This document shows positions 27,329 through 36,638 of a stretch of DNA of 64,000 bases, piece by piece. The DNA comes from Streptococcus mitis (GTDB taxonomy: Bacteria > Bacillota > Bacilli > Lactobacillales > Streptococcaceae). The first letter of the stretch is position 1, and every line of letters begins with the position of its first letter. The DNA lies in NCBI RefSeq assembly GCF_023109105.1, contig NZ_JALDTZ010000003.1, positions 62,001 to 126,000 on the forward strand, given 5' to 3'. The translations under genes and the position numbers were made by a program. The notes under the pieces are model-generated. The model did not search any database and had not been told where the DNA came from. It was given only the letters and a program-made list of their open reading frames with translations.

Positions 27329-28065
27329 TAAAAATATTTAAATCAGAATGGTTAAAACAGCGAAAAAATACATCCAAAAAATTCTTGATATTAGCTCCTG
27401 TCTTGTCGATTTTAATAGCTGTATTACTTGTTGGACCTAGTATAGTGGAAAGTTTTTCAATATACTGGTGGGAAGCCGTCTTCTTGTACACACTTATTGG
27501 ATTGTTATTTTTATATGATTATAAAGCAGAAGAAGATGCAGGAAATTTTCAGAATATATACTTTCGAAATGATACTATAAAAATATATATCGTAAAGATA
27601 CTTTTAAAATTAAAAGATTTGCTCATTTCTAACGTATGGTTTTTAGCTATATTATTATTTACGAGCAATTTTTTGTATACTGACTTAATATCATTGAATA
27701 TTATTGATGATTTAATTTGTTTAGTACTTATCTCGATAACATCCATATGGTTATTGCCACTTCTGTATTTATTTTCAAAATGGATAAATCCCTATATCCT
27801 AGTATCTATTAACACCTTGATTTGCTTTTTAGTTGCACCTTTTATTGCTCAAAGTAGTTTTTGGTACTTATTTCCTTTTACATATCATTATAAAATTGTT
27901 TATAACCTTATATATTTAAAACCGTCAGGAGATTTAGATTTAACAAAGCATGTAACAGACGTTAGAATGGTAGTATTTGCCGTATTTCTATCATTGATGC
28001 TATTTATTGTTTCCTTGTTAATGTTGAATTGGAGGTTAAGTAATGATTCAATTGCTAAAAAGTGA
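27325..28065 (+). CDS. lanE: Lantibiotic immunity permease LanE
   Basis: This 246-residue protein has six predicted helices and the family N-terminus IFKSEWLKQRKN. Length matches NisE (about 242). It is coupled to lanF by ATGA and overlaps lanG by 23 bases. Confidence 0.88.
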   Translation: MIKIFKSEWLKQRKNTSKKFLILAPVLSILIAVLLVGPSIVESFSIYWWEAVFLYTLIGLLFLYDYKAEEDAGNFQNIYFRNDTIKIYIVKILLKLKDLLISNVWFLAILLFTSNFLYTDLISLNIIDDLICLVLISITSIWLLPLLYLFSKWINPYILVSINTLICFLVAPFIAQSSFWYLFPFTYHYKIVYNLIYLKPSGDLDLTKHVTDVRMVVFAVFLSLMLFIVSLLMLNWRLSNDSIAKK

Positions 28066-28720
28066 AATGATTAAACTTAAAGGTTCGTATCAACTATACA
28101 TTATTTTGTTTTTGTCTACTATACAACTATTGACAATTCCAATTTACATATTATCTGTAAATAACACAATTGTATTGGAAAATATTATCTTTTTACCCAT
28201 GTTAGGCTATTGTATGATAACTACGATAATCACTTTATTAGTATCTGAACAAGAAATCAATGCTAATAATTATCAGAATATTAGGAGCGGGAGAAATATA
28301 TCCAGTATATGGGGAGCGAAACTTTTTGTGTTAGATTTACTGTTATCTTTACTCACTATTCCTTTATGGGTAGTTGTAGGTATAGAGCTAGAACACTTTT
28401 CATATTATTTTTACGTAGGAATAGTTAGTTGGTTATTACTAATATTGCTAAATCATTTCCACATGCTATTGACATTGTTTATTGCGAAAGGTGGAAATTT
28501 ACTTTTAGCTGTTGTAGAAAGTTTATTTATATTATTTGCAACAAATAAAGTTTTTCTTAATATTTTTTGGATTCCAGTAATTTTACCAGTTAATATAATT
28601 TTAGAAAATAATTTTAGAAGCACAACCAATTTATTAGTTTTAACTTTTTATGTTGTATTATTTTTTGTTGCTAATTTAGTAATTGTGAGCAGAAAAGGCA
28701 CTCAATCATATACTAAGTAG
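28043..28720 (+). CDS. lanG: Lantibiotic immunity permease LanG
   Basis: This 225-residue six-helix permease has the N-terminal signature LLKSEMIKLKGSYQLY of LanG/MutG proteins. Its GGAGG site lies inside lanE. It is the last gene of the FEG unit and a stem-loop follows at 28747. Confidence 0.88.
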   Translation: MIQLLKSEMIKLKGSYQLYIILFLSTIQLLTIPIYILSVNNTIVLENIIFLPMLGYCMITTIITLLVSEQEINANNYQNIRSGRNISSIWGAKLFVLDLLLSLLTIPLWVVVGIELEHFSYYFYVGIVSWLLLILLNHFHMLLTLFIAKGGNLLLAVVESLFILFATNKVFLNIFWIPVILPVNIILENNFRSTTNLLVLTFYVVLFFVANLVIVSRKGTQSYTK

Positions 28721-28747
28721 AGTAATTTTATATCTGAAAAATCACTG

Positions 28748-28778
28748 CCACTCGTTATACGGGTGGTTTATTTGTCCT
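28748..28778 (+). terminator. Terminator after lanFEG
   Basis: CCACTCG and CGGGTGG pair across TTATA and are followed by TTTATTTG, a moderate terminator. Confidence 0.6.
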
Positions 28779-28803
28779 ACAACAGGTATGTCTTAATCTA
28801 GTA

Positions 28804-29921
28804 ATACTCAATTATTTTCAAAAAGCAACCTTGTCCATTGTCTGCTGACAGTAGACTTTAAAACGCTTTTTTCCAGTCCTAGAATAACTTCTTGAAGCTT
28901 ATCAATGACAGCTTCCAATGTTTGGAAAGCCTTATTTTTAAAACCTCGTTTTCGAATTTCTTTCCAGACTTGTTCAATAGGGTTCATTTCTGGTGTATAA
29001 GGTGGGATAAAAGCCAATTCAATATTACTTGGAATCTCTAAGGTACTTGATTTATGCCAGATAGCATTATCCATAACAAGTAAAATATAGTCGTCTGGAT
29101 AAGCTTGTGAGACTTGCCGTAGAAATTCATTCGTCCACTCAGTATTACATCCTCCAGCAATAAGGAAGAAGGAATCTCCTGTCTGAGCATCTACTGCCCC
29201 ATAACAATAGCGATATTCTCGCATATAATGACTAGGAATGCTAGGTCGAATTCCTTGAGGAGCCCAACAAGAACTCATCTTACTGATTCTCCCGAAACCA
29301 GCTTCATCTTGGTACATCAATCGTACTTTGTTATAAGTCCCCTCCTCTTTAAAGCGCTTACTTAAGGTCTCGAATGTAGATTTTATTTTTAGACGTCTCA
29401 ATTGTCTGAGCGTCTGCCTTCTTGGGATGTTCAGGTCGAGGAGTGACCGTTCGCCAACCATGGCGTTTCAGGAGATAATAGAAACCATCACGTGTGGAAG
29501 TGCGACCAATCTCTTTTTGATAGGCTTCAAATAACTGATTGACAGTTACAAATTCCCCAGCCTGAGCAGCTTCTATATGACGTTTTAGGAATGCTTGTTC
29601 CTCTTCGTAAGTCATATATTCTCGATGACGTCCACCACGGGTTTCTTGAAGAAGAGCTTCTAAACCAAACTCCTTATATTTTTTCAAATTCCTCCAAACA
29701 GTTGTTTTATTACAATCTAGCAGATCCATGATTTCCTTATAACTCTTTCCTTTTGAGCGAAAATAAATAATCTGTAGACGTTTGTGATATTTGGCGTACG
29801 ATGAATCTCTTAGGAGTTGTTCAATTTTTTGTGTTTCTTCGTTTGTCAGTTTCATAACTACTATTATAAGATGTTTTTTTGATTTTAGTCCAGTATAAAA
29901 ACAGTGTAAAATCATGAGTAT
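28804..29921 (-). mobile_element. IS630-family insertion sequence
   Basis: The ends carry imperfect inverted repeats (ATACTCAATTATTTT at 28804 and AAAATCATGAGTAT at 29908-29921) next to TA dinucleotides, as expected for IS630/Tc1 target choice. The element contains one transposase gene split in two frames. It sits between lanG and lanA in opposite orientation to the locus. The exact boundaries are estimated. Confidence 0.6.
28808..29855 (-). CDS. IS630-family transposase in two overlapping frames
   Basis: The first frame (29855-29358) starts MKLTNEETQKIEQLL and holds the helix-turn-helix part (YKEIMDLLDCNKTTVWRNLK). The second (from about 29461 to 28808) holds the DDE nuclease: Asp in MYQDEAGFG, Asp in LLVMDNAIWHKS and Glu in MNPIEQVWKEIR. 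The frames join near the A-rich stretch 29378-29390, consistent with programmed frameshifting or a simple frameshift mutation. Neighbouring DNA flanks it cleanly, so insertion is relatively recent. Confidence 0.85.
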
Positions 29922-30060
29922 GACCATTTGAAAAAATTAATTGGCAAGACGATGTATCGTTAAATCGAATATGATTTGTGTCTTTATGGTTTGTTTCTTT
30001 TTTCCAGCATAATTCTTGATTTGGTTTCTTTTATGATATTGAATAGGACTTTCTGTGACA

Positions 30061-30942
30061 TTATAGTCATTTAGTTTTAAAAAAGCACTCTAAACATTCA
30101 AAGATATTTGGGATTTCCCTTAATAAATTTGTCACTTTCTTTTTCAAGACAGCCCAAGCTTGCTCAATGGGATTCAAATCTGGTGAATAAGGTGGTAGAG
30201 GTAAGAAAAAGTGTTTATCTTTGACGCAAAGTTCATCCAAAATCTTCTTGGGATGAAAACTAGCATTGTCCATGACAATGACATGAGGTGTCTTCAAAGC
30301 AGGCAGGAGTTGCGTTTTGAACCACTTCACAAAGAAGTCGCTCGTCATGCTTTCCTTGTAAATCATAGGAGCTATAAACTCTCCATCTACTTGTCCTGCA
30401 ACAATTGAAGTCCGCTCAAAACGCCGTCCATTAATCTTTTCATAGACTTTCTCTCCTCTAGGAGCCCGTGCATGAGAACGATAGAGGTAGCGGTCGATTC
30501 CTGTTTCGTCAATATATACGACTGGTAAATCTTTTAGATTATCCAAAATATCGAGAAATTCAGCGGCTTTTTCTGGATCTTGTTCCTTAAAGCTAGTCGT
30601 CTTTTTTTAAAGTGACATTGATCTGCTTTAAAGCTGCCCATACTGAAGGAACAGTGCCGTAATTTCCCGTAAAAAAGCATCTGGATGAGCCTCTACAAAG
30701 GTCTTCAACTCCTCCAAAGGAATCTTTCGGCTTTTGGCGACTCTCTTTTTCCGCTCTAAGTGCCCTTGTTCACGTAATTTCTTTTCCCATGTGAAGAGAG
30801 TTCTGACGCCAACATCAAAAACTTTGGATGCCTCGACATGGCTGTGTCCCTCTTTGATGTAATTTAATGCTCGTTGTTTAAAATCTGTACTATATGCCAT
30901 AGCTTTATTATAACATGTATTTTATAAACTAAGTAACTATAA
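30061..30942 (-). mobile_element. IS630-Spn1-like insertion sequence
   Basis: Terminal inverted repeats are clear: TTATAGTCATTTAGTTTTAA at 30061-30080 and its near complement at 30920-30942 (TAAACTAAGTAACTATAA). The length of about 880 bp fits IS630-Spn1 of pneumococcus. It interrupts an older, decayed transposase gene at its right side. The 139 bases between the two IS copies (29922-30060) hold nothing I recognise. Confidence 0.8.
30067..30900 (-). pseudogene. IS630-Spn1 transposase, broken
   Basis: The N-terminal part (30900-30628) reads MAYSTDFKQRALNYIKEGHS with a helix-turn-helix. After FLREI it leaves frame near 30650, is disturbed again at the T-run near 30605, and resumes at 30546 as NLKDLPVVYIDETGIDRYL, through IVMDNASFHPKK and LNPIEQAWAVLKKK to the end. 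The DDE residues are present but the gene is split by at least two frame changes and is probably inactive. Confidence 0.8.
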
Positions 30943-30949
30943 TAGCTAT

Positions 30950-31274
30950 GCCTCTAAGTTGTCTAAGTCAAATAGACCTGAAGAAAGAAGAGTATTTTCT
31001 ACCTATGTTATTGTTTTGTTGGCTGTAATTATTCCATTATCAAAACCAAAAGCTAGGAGACGTTGAGTTGAGTAATAGCGTAAATAACGCAAGGTAGATA
31101 TCAATTGTTCTTCTATACTTAATGTTTTTGACGTCCTCCTTTACAATGTTTGGATTGATAAGCTGTATCTAGACGGATATCATCTCTTGTAAGATGTATT
31201 TTTGATACCAATTAATAATTTAATTTAAAGCTCTCAGGAGTTAGATACATTGCTTTTTCCAACATAGTTTTCAT
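30950..31274 (-). pseudogene. Relic of an IS5-type (HTH_Tnp_4-like) transposase
   Basis: The minus strand begins MKTMLEKAMYLTPESFK at 31274 and continues in shifting frames with DDIRLDTAYQSKHCKGGRQKH and RYLRYYSTQRLLAFGF. Several stops interrupt it and IS630-Spn1 cuts it off. It shows repeated insertion at this spot. Bases 31275-31396, between it and the lanA promoter, hold no gene. Confidence 0.55.
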
Positions 31275-31396
31275 AACTTAAGCATAGCACTTTATAGTTT
31301 TCGAAGCTAAGTGAAGTATTTAATCCATAGTAGCTTCAAAACAGTATTACAAATATTTTGCTAAAACGCGTCAAAAATTTTTCTATATTGCTAAAT

Positions 31397-31429
31397 TCTG
31401 ATCGTATTCTGAAAAAATAATTCTATAAT
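31397..31429 (+). promoter_or_regulatory. LanR-box promoter of lanA
   Basis: TCT (31397-31399), 8 bases, TCT (31408-31410), 13 bases, TATAAT (31424-31429). The surrounding TTCTGATCGTATTCTGAA and a downstream TTGTTCGAACG stretch recall the nisA promoter as I remember it. The transcript leader is about 40 bases with AAGGAGG before the ATG. Confidence 0.85.
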
Positions 31430-31476
31430 TCAATTGTTCGAACGAAAATCATAAAATTTTAAGGAGGACTCAAAAA

Positions 31477-31653
31477 ATGAGTAACGACGATTTTAACTTA
31501 GATTTGGTAAAAGTAACTAAAGATAATTCTGGCGCTTCCCCAAGAATTACAAGTAGATCTTTCTGTACCCCAGGCTGTGTTACAGGAATATTAATGTGTC
31601 CAGGCAATACAATTTCTTGTAATGGTCACTGCTCTATTCATATCACAGGATGA
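31477..31653 (+). CDS. lanA: Nisin-like class I lantibiotic precursor LanA
   Basis: This 58-residue peptide was not long enough for routine gene calling. The 23-residue leader has the FNLD box (residues 6-9) that recruits LanB/LanC and ends SGASPR, the NisP-type cleavage site. The core begins ITSRSFCTPGCVTGILM and ends SIHITG; it has 35 residues with Cys at 7, 11, 18, 25 and 29 and Ser/Thr at 2, 3, 5, 8, 13, 22, 24, 30 and 34. By analogy with nisin, rings would be 3-7, 8-11, 13-18, 22-25 and 24-29. Rings A and B keep the lipid II-binding cage. AAGGAGG precedes the ATG by seven bases. Confidence 0.95.
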   Translation: MSNDDFNLDLVKVTKDNSGASPRITSRSFCTPGCVTGILMCPGNTISCNGHCSIHITG

Positions 31654-31663
31654 TTTTAGTAGG

Positions 31664-31692
31664 GGAGGGTAGTGATGAATTACCCTCCTTTT
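31664..31692 (+). terminator. Attenuating terminator between lanA and lanB
   Basis: GGAGGGTA (31664-31671) pairs with TACCCTCC (31681-31688), followed by TTTT. Partial termination here would give far more lanA than lanB mRNA, as is usual for lantibiotic operons. Confidence 0.75.
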
Positions 31693-31730
31693 ACTTAATA
31701 AAATAAAATTATCTTTATTTCATTAAGTAA
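31691..31730 (+). other. Second, AT-rich 17-bp hairpin
   Basis: TTACTTAATAAAATAAA (31691-31707) pairs with 31714-31730 with a single mismatch. It lies directly after the attenuator and has no strong T-tail. It may protect or process the 3' end of the lanA transcript. The remaining bases to 31894 hold no visible gene. Confidence 0.6.
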
Positions 31731-31894
31731 GAGGAGTTTTATTGTGCTTTCTCTGTTAAATAAGTGATTCTAGAATTTTGACTGAAAGTAGAATCTAAAT
31801 TTTATTATTATAAAAATCCTACATCAGTAGTCTTCTGAGAATTAACTAGTACAAAAAATTACTAATGTTTTAAAAAAATGGTTAGGAGAATTAT

Positions 31895-34858
31895 ATGGCT
31901 AATAAGTTTGAGGCTCAAGATTTTTTAATTAGAAATTCTATTCGAGCTGGAGATACATATATTTTTGATACAATAAATGATTTTTTTGATTTTATTAGAA
32001 AAGATAGTGTTTTTTTAGAGCAATTACAAGTAGCAAGTCCATTGGTGTATCAAAGTTTATTGAAATATTATCAAAATAAATTAACACAAGATAAGCAAAT
32101 TCGACAGCTTTTTATATCTACCTACAAATATTACAAACGTTCAATGAATAGAGCCACACCTTTTGGACTTTTTTCAGAAACAAGTATTGGGAAATTTACC
32201 TCTCAATCTAATTTGTCATTAGAAAATTCTAGCTATAAGTCTATTAGGCCTGATAGCGATTGGTATATGAAATTTATTGATATGTTGGAAATGGACAATT
32301 ATGAGATTTTATCATTTAAAGTTAATAGAGCTGTTTATGTAAATGGTAATAGAGCTGTTCAATTGTATTCATTAAAGAAAAATGCAGAAGAGGTGAGTAT
32401 CAAAAAAACAAAGGCATATGAATTAATTGTTAGTTTGTGCTGTGATAGCTTTATTTCGTTTGATAATTTGCTTGCCACATTAATGCAAAAATATGGAGTT
32501 GAAAAGAAAGAGATTGTAACTAATTATATTGTTGAGTTAATAAAAAATAATTATTTATTATCGGAATTGAGATTTAAAAATAACGAAAATAATGACTGGG
32601 ATTTTTTACTGACCACTGTTTCTAAGTTGGGATGCAATGAGTTGTTGAAAGCTTTGAAACAAATTGTATATCTCGTATCTGAATATGAGAAGTCAAGTGT
32701 TGGTGAGGGAAACGAAATATTATCTAAAATTTGTTCCCAGATGTGTGACATCTGTTATTCCTCTAATTATGTCCAAGTAGATTTATTTAATAAATCTCAA
32801 ATTACTTTAGATAATCAATATAAGAATACTCTTGAAGAGTGTGCTCAGTTTATCGAAAAGGTAAATATGGACGAAAAAAAATTATATATTGATCACTATA
32901 AAGATAAGTTTTTAGAAAAATATGGATTGAATCAAGAGGTTCCTATAATTGAAATGATGGATAGTAATTTTGGAATTGGGGCCCCCTTTGATTATACACA
33001 TCCTAAAAATGAGATTATTGAAACAGAGCCTAAGGTTAAATATTATTCTGATAATTTAGAAAAAATCTTGCTAGATTTATATGTATATGCTGTTAGAACG
33101 GATACTAATATAGATTTACAAAAATTAGAGGGACATTTTCTAAAAGAAAATAAAAAATATGAATTAGGAGGTATGGAGCTATTCTTTAATGTTACAAAAA
33201 TGTTAGAAACTGGTACGGTACAATTTCACTTGAGTAATTTAGTTGGTACAAGTACCTTGGGTGCAAGCTCAGGACGATTTTCTCAATTTTCACAATCGTT
33301 TAATGAGTATCATCAAAAAATGGTTAATTACTGTAATAATTGGAATAATAATCAAGGTATAGTAACTTGTGAAATAGAATTTATGCCTGAAACTTTCAGA
33401 GATTGTAATGTTATGAGAAATAATACCGTTCGCAATTATACACTTTCGCTATTTTTAAACTCTTATAAAAATGAAATTAAATTAGAGAATATTTACATTG
33501 GTATTGGGGAAGGAGGGAAATTTTATGCAAGAGAGAAATTGACAGGTGAACTAATTAAGTTTTATGTAACCAATATGTACAATAGAATGTTATTTAGCAA
33601 CGAAGTTAGGTTTTTATGCGATATTTCTGAAGAATATTTTGGAAATATTCCATGGGATTTAGTGTATGCTAAATTTAATTTTGTACCAAGATTGTGTTAT
33701 AGAAATATCATTATTTCTCCAAAAACTTGGAAAATCTATCAAAATGAATTAAATGAAATAACTGATAAAAATATTTGTTCGTATTTGAAAGCCAAAAGTA
33801 TCCCTCATAAATTTAATGTGGTTAACATCGACAATAAAATAAATATTGATCTTACAAATCATCTAGACATTCTGCTACTCACTGATATGTTTTTGAAGGC
33901 TAAGAGAAATAATCTTGAATTTATTATAATTCAAGAAATAATTGATGATGAAGGAGTATTTTTAAAAAATAGTAAGTCAGTAACTTCTGAAATTGTTATT
34001 CCTTTTAAAAAAGAGAGAGTTTTTTATAATAGTTATGGAAATAAAAGTAATATGCAAAGGGTAGATCGATTATCAAGAGAAAAACTCCCGATTACTGATT
34101 GGATATATTTGAAATTATATGTTCCTAATAATCGTCAGGACGAATTTATAACTGATTATTTACAGAATATAAAAATATTAATAGACAAATATCAGGGAGA
34201 ATTATTTTATCTTAGATACATTGAAAAATACTCACAAATTAGACTTAGAATTAAAACAAACAATAATATAGAAGTATTTCAAGCTATTCAGGGAGAATTG
34301 AAAAAAGCTATTACTAATAATCTTATGGTTAATTATGAGATTAGTACATATGATAGAGAGATTGAAAGATATGGAGGAGAACGAACATTAGAAAAAATTG
34401 AGAATATATTCTGCTTAGATAGTTATTTGAATATGGAAATCATTAATCAAAATAAAAAAGGGAATCTTTCTTTGGATGTGAAATATATATCAGTATTAAT
34501 ACCGTATTTCTATCTAAAATATTTATTTGATTATGTATGTAGAGTAGAATTTTTAGAGTTTGTTTCACCTAGAACTGATAAATTTAATATAAACAAGGAA
34601 CGTAAGAAATATCAAGAAGCTATTGAGAGAATAGATGAATTGTATATTTTAGATAGCGAAAATGTCCAAAATTTAAAAAATGAGTTAATAGAATTAAAAG
34701 AGATATTGACTGAATACTCTAAAGAACAACGATTTTCTATAGCGGATAGTATCATTCACGTACATAATAATCGACTAGTCGGTATTGATAGAGAAAGAGA
34801 AAGGGAAATTTATTACATTTTACGTTCGATAATTATTTCTGAACAGTATAGGAGGTAG
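31895..34858 (+). CDS. lanB: Full-length lantibiotic dehydratase LanB
   Basis: This 987-residue protein (NisB is 993) combines the N-terminal glutamylation domain, recognised by the block MNRATPFGLFSE near residue 85, and the C-terminal elimination domain (SpaB_C type, about 720-985; TDWIYLKLYVPNNRQDEF and SQIRLRIKTN). It dehydrates Ser and Thr of LanA using glutamyl-tRNA. It starts at ATG 31895 with GGAG and is followed after four bases by lanT. All expected regions are present in one frame, so it should be functional. Confidence 0.95.
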   Translation: MANKFEAQDFLIRNSIRAGDTYIFDTINDFFDFIRKDSVFLEQLQVASPLVYQSLLKYYQNKLTQDKQIRQLFISTYKYYKRSMNRATPFGLFSETSIGKFTSQSNLSLENSSYKSIRPDSDWYMKFIDMLEMDNYEILSFKVNRAVYVNGNRAVQLYSLKKNAEEVSIKKTKAYELIVSLCCDSFISFDNLLATLMQKYGVEKKEIVTNYIVELIKNNYLLSELRFKNNENNDWDFLLTTVSKLGCNELLKALKQIVYLVSEYEKSSVGEGNEILSKICSQMCDICYSSNYVQVDLFNKSQITLDNQYKNTLEECAQFIEKVNMDEKKLYIDHYKDKFLEKYGLNQEVPIIEMMDSNFGIGAPFDYTHPKNEIIETEPKVKYYSDNLEKILLDLYVYAVRTDTNIDLQKLEGHFLKENKKYELGGMELFFNVTKMLETGTVQFHLSNLVGTSTLGASSGRFSQFSQSFNEYHQKMVNYCNNWNNNQGIVTCEIEFMPETFRDCNVMRNNTVRNYTLSLFLNSYKNEIKLENIYIGIGEGGKFYAREKLTGELIKFYVTNMYNRMLFSNEVRFLCDISEEYFGNIPWDLVYAKFNFVPRLCYRNIIISPKTWKIYQNELNEITDKNICSYLKAKSIPHKFNVVNIDNKINIDLTNHLDILLLTDMFLKAKRNNLEFIIIQEIIDDEGVFLKNSKSVTSEIVIPFKKERVFYNSYGNKSNMQRVDRLSREKLPITDWIYLKLYVPNNRQDEFITDYLQNIKILIDKYQGELFYLRYIEKYSQIRLRIKTNNNIEVFQAIQGELKKAITNNLMVNYEISTYDREIERYGGERTLEKIENIFCLDSYLNMEIINQNKKGNLSLDVKYISVLIPYFYLKYLFDYVCRVEFLEFVSPRTDKFNINKERKKYQEAIERIDELYILDSENVQNLKNELIELKEILTEYSKEQRFSIADSIIHVHNNRLVGIDREREREIYYILRSIIISEQYRR

Positions 34859-34862
34859 GGCA

Positions 34863-36638
34863 ATGCCAGAGTTTACTCATAGTGATTTTTTTAGAACAAT
34901 TTGTGGAATCCCGAGTAGCTTGAGAATGATTTATAAAGTTGACAAGAAATATATTAGTGGATTAATCGTTTTGACATTGATTAATGGTGTGATACCAATT
35001 ATCAGCCTATTGGTATCTCAAGAACTAATTAACACTATTATTTCTGGAGGGCAATTATCCTATATAATATCCGTATACGTTATCATACAAATTTGTTCTG
35101 CTGTAGTTACTCAGCTCAACTCATACTTTGGGGAGAAAATTGGCTTTTTACTTTCTTACAATTTGACTACGCGGTTAATGGAGAGAGTTGCAATGTTGAA
35201 ATTACCTGATTTTGAACAGTCAACTATCTACAATTTAGTAGAGAAATTAAATCAAGGTGTTTCCTATAAGCCACTTCAATTGCTCAATGCAATACTGTCT
35301 TTGTTATCTTCTACAGTATCTCTATTCTTAAGTTTATACTATATAGGAAGTTGGAGAATAGAGTTTGCACTTCTATTACTAATCATTCCGATTTTATCAT
35401 TAGTACTGTTTATTAAAGTTGGTCAAATGGAGTTTTTATTACAGTGGAAGAGAGCAGATAAAGAGCGAAAAGTCTGGTATCTAAATTATTTGCTAACTCA
35501 TGATTTTTCATTCAAAGAAATTAAATTAAATGGTATAAGTGACTATTTAATAAATGAGTATAAACAATTAAAAGAACAGTTTATTCTGCAAGATCTTAGT
35601 ATATCAAGAAAAAAAATTTCTTTTAATCTGTTATTAGGTGGATTGTTAAATATAATTGGTCTTGTGGGAATAGTGTTTATGGTACTTTTGATAAGACAAG
35701 GAAAACTATTACTTGGGAACATGGTGAGTTTGATACAGGCATTTGGAAGAGTAGACACATATTCGCAAGATATAATCCACAACATTTATATTATTAACAA
35801 CTCAAATTTATATATGGAGCAATTGCTTATGTTTTTGGATGACAGTAGTCAATCAGCTAAACAATGTAATAGTGTATCTAAAGTTGATATAAGCGAGGTG
35901 GAATTTAGAGATGTTAGCTATATCTACAATGGAAATAATACTCCTGCTGTAAAATCCATAAATCTAAAGCTGTTGAAAAATGAACTAGTTGCTATAATTG
36001 GAAAAAATGGATCTGGAAAAAGTACATTAGTCAAACTTTTGGCTGGGTTATACACTCCTTCCAAAGGGGTTATTTTATATGATAATTTGGATTTTAAGGA
36101 TGATGAAACATTTTTCCAAAATAATATATCTGTTTTATTTCAAGACTTTGTAAAATATGAACTTTCGCTTAAGGAAAATATATGTCTAGGTGATTTATCT
36201 AAAATAGATATTGAGGAAAGTATTAATCTTATATCACATAATTTTAATATAGACTTTATTAAGAGAGATGGTAGTATTGACTTGGATACTCAGTTAGGAA
36301 ATTGGTTCAATAATGGGAGACAATTATCTGGTGGCCAATGGCAAAAGATTGCCTTGCTACGTACTTTTTTTAAAGAAGCACCTATTGTAATACTTGATGA
36401 GCCTAGTTCGGCATTAGATCCAATATCAGAAAAGCAATTGTTTGATACTTTCAAAAAGAATGCAAAAGACAAAATTTCAATATTTATTTCCCATAATATA
36501 AAATCTGCTCAAAAAGCAAATAAAATAGTAGTTTTAGATGATGGAGAAATAGTTGGAGTAGGTACTCATGAGGAACTTTTGCACAAATGTCCTGAGTACC
36601 AAGAAATCTATTATTCAGAGGAGTATGGAAATGTATGA
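34863..36638 (+). CDS. lanT: Lantibiotic exporter LanT (ABC transporter)
   Basis: This 591-residue fused permease-ATPase has about six helices in the first 310 residues, then Walker A GKNGSGKSTLVKLLAG, signature QLSGGQWQKIALLRT, Walker B IVILDEPSSALD and switch His in IFISHN. It lacks the N-terminal C39 peptidase domain found in class II LanT, which agrees with a separate LanP. It exports modified LanA with the leader attached. Its last eight bases overlap lanC. Confidence 0.94.
   Translation: MPEFTHSDFFRTICGIPSSLRMIYKVDKKYISGLIVLTLINGVIPIISLLVSQELINTIISGGQLSYIISVYVIIQICSAVVTQLNSYFGEKIGFLLSYNLTTRLMERVAMLKLPDFEQSTIYNLVEKLNQGVSYKPLQLLNAILSLLSSTVSLFLSLYYIGSWRIEFALLLLIIPILSLVLFIKVGQMEFLLQWKRADKERKVWYLNYLLTHDFSFKEIKLNGISDYLINEYKQLKEQFILQDLSISRKKISFNLLLGGLLNIIGLVGIVFMVLLIRQGKLLLGNMVSLIQAFGRVDTYSQDIIHNIYIINNSNLYMEQLLMFLDDSSQSAKQCNSVSKVDISEVEFRDVSYIYNGNNTPAVKSINLKLLKNELVAIIGKNGSGKSTLVKLLAGLYTPSKGVILYDNLDFKDDETFFQNNISVLFQDFVKYELSLKENICLGDLSKIDIEESINLISHNFNIDFIKRDGSIDLDTQLGNWFNNGRQLSGGQWQKIALLRTFFKEAPIVILDEPSSALDPISEKQLFDTFKKNAKDKISIFISHNIKSAQKANKIVVLDDGEIVGVGTHEELLHKCPEYQEIYYSEEYGNV

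Noticed and set aside
31731-31894. A separate LanR-controlled promoter for lanB
   Set aside because: TCTGAGAA near 31833 lacks a paired half-site and a -10 at 13 bases; readthrough from lanA is sufficient.
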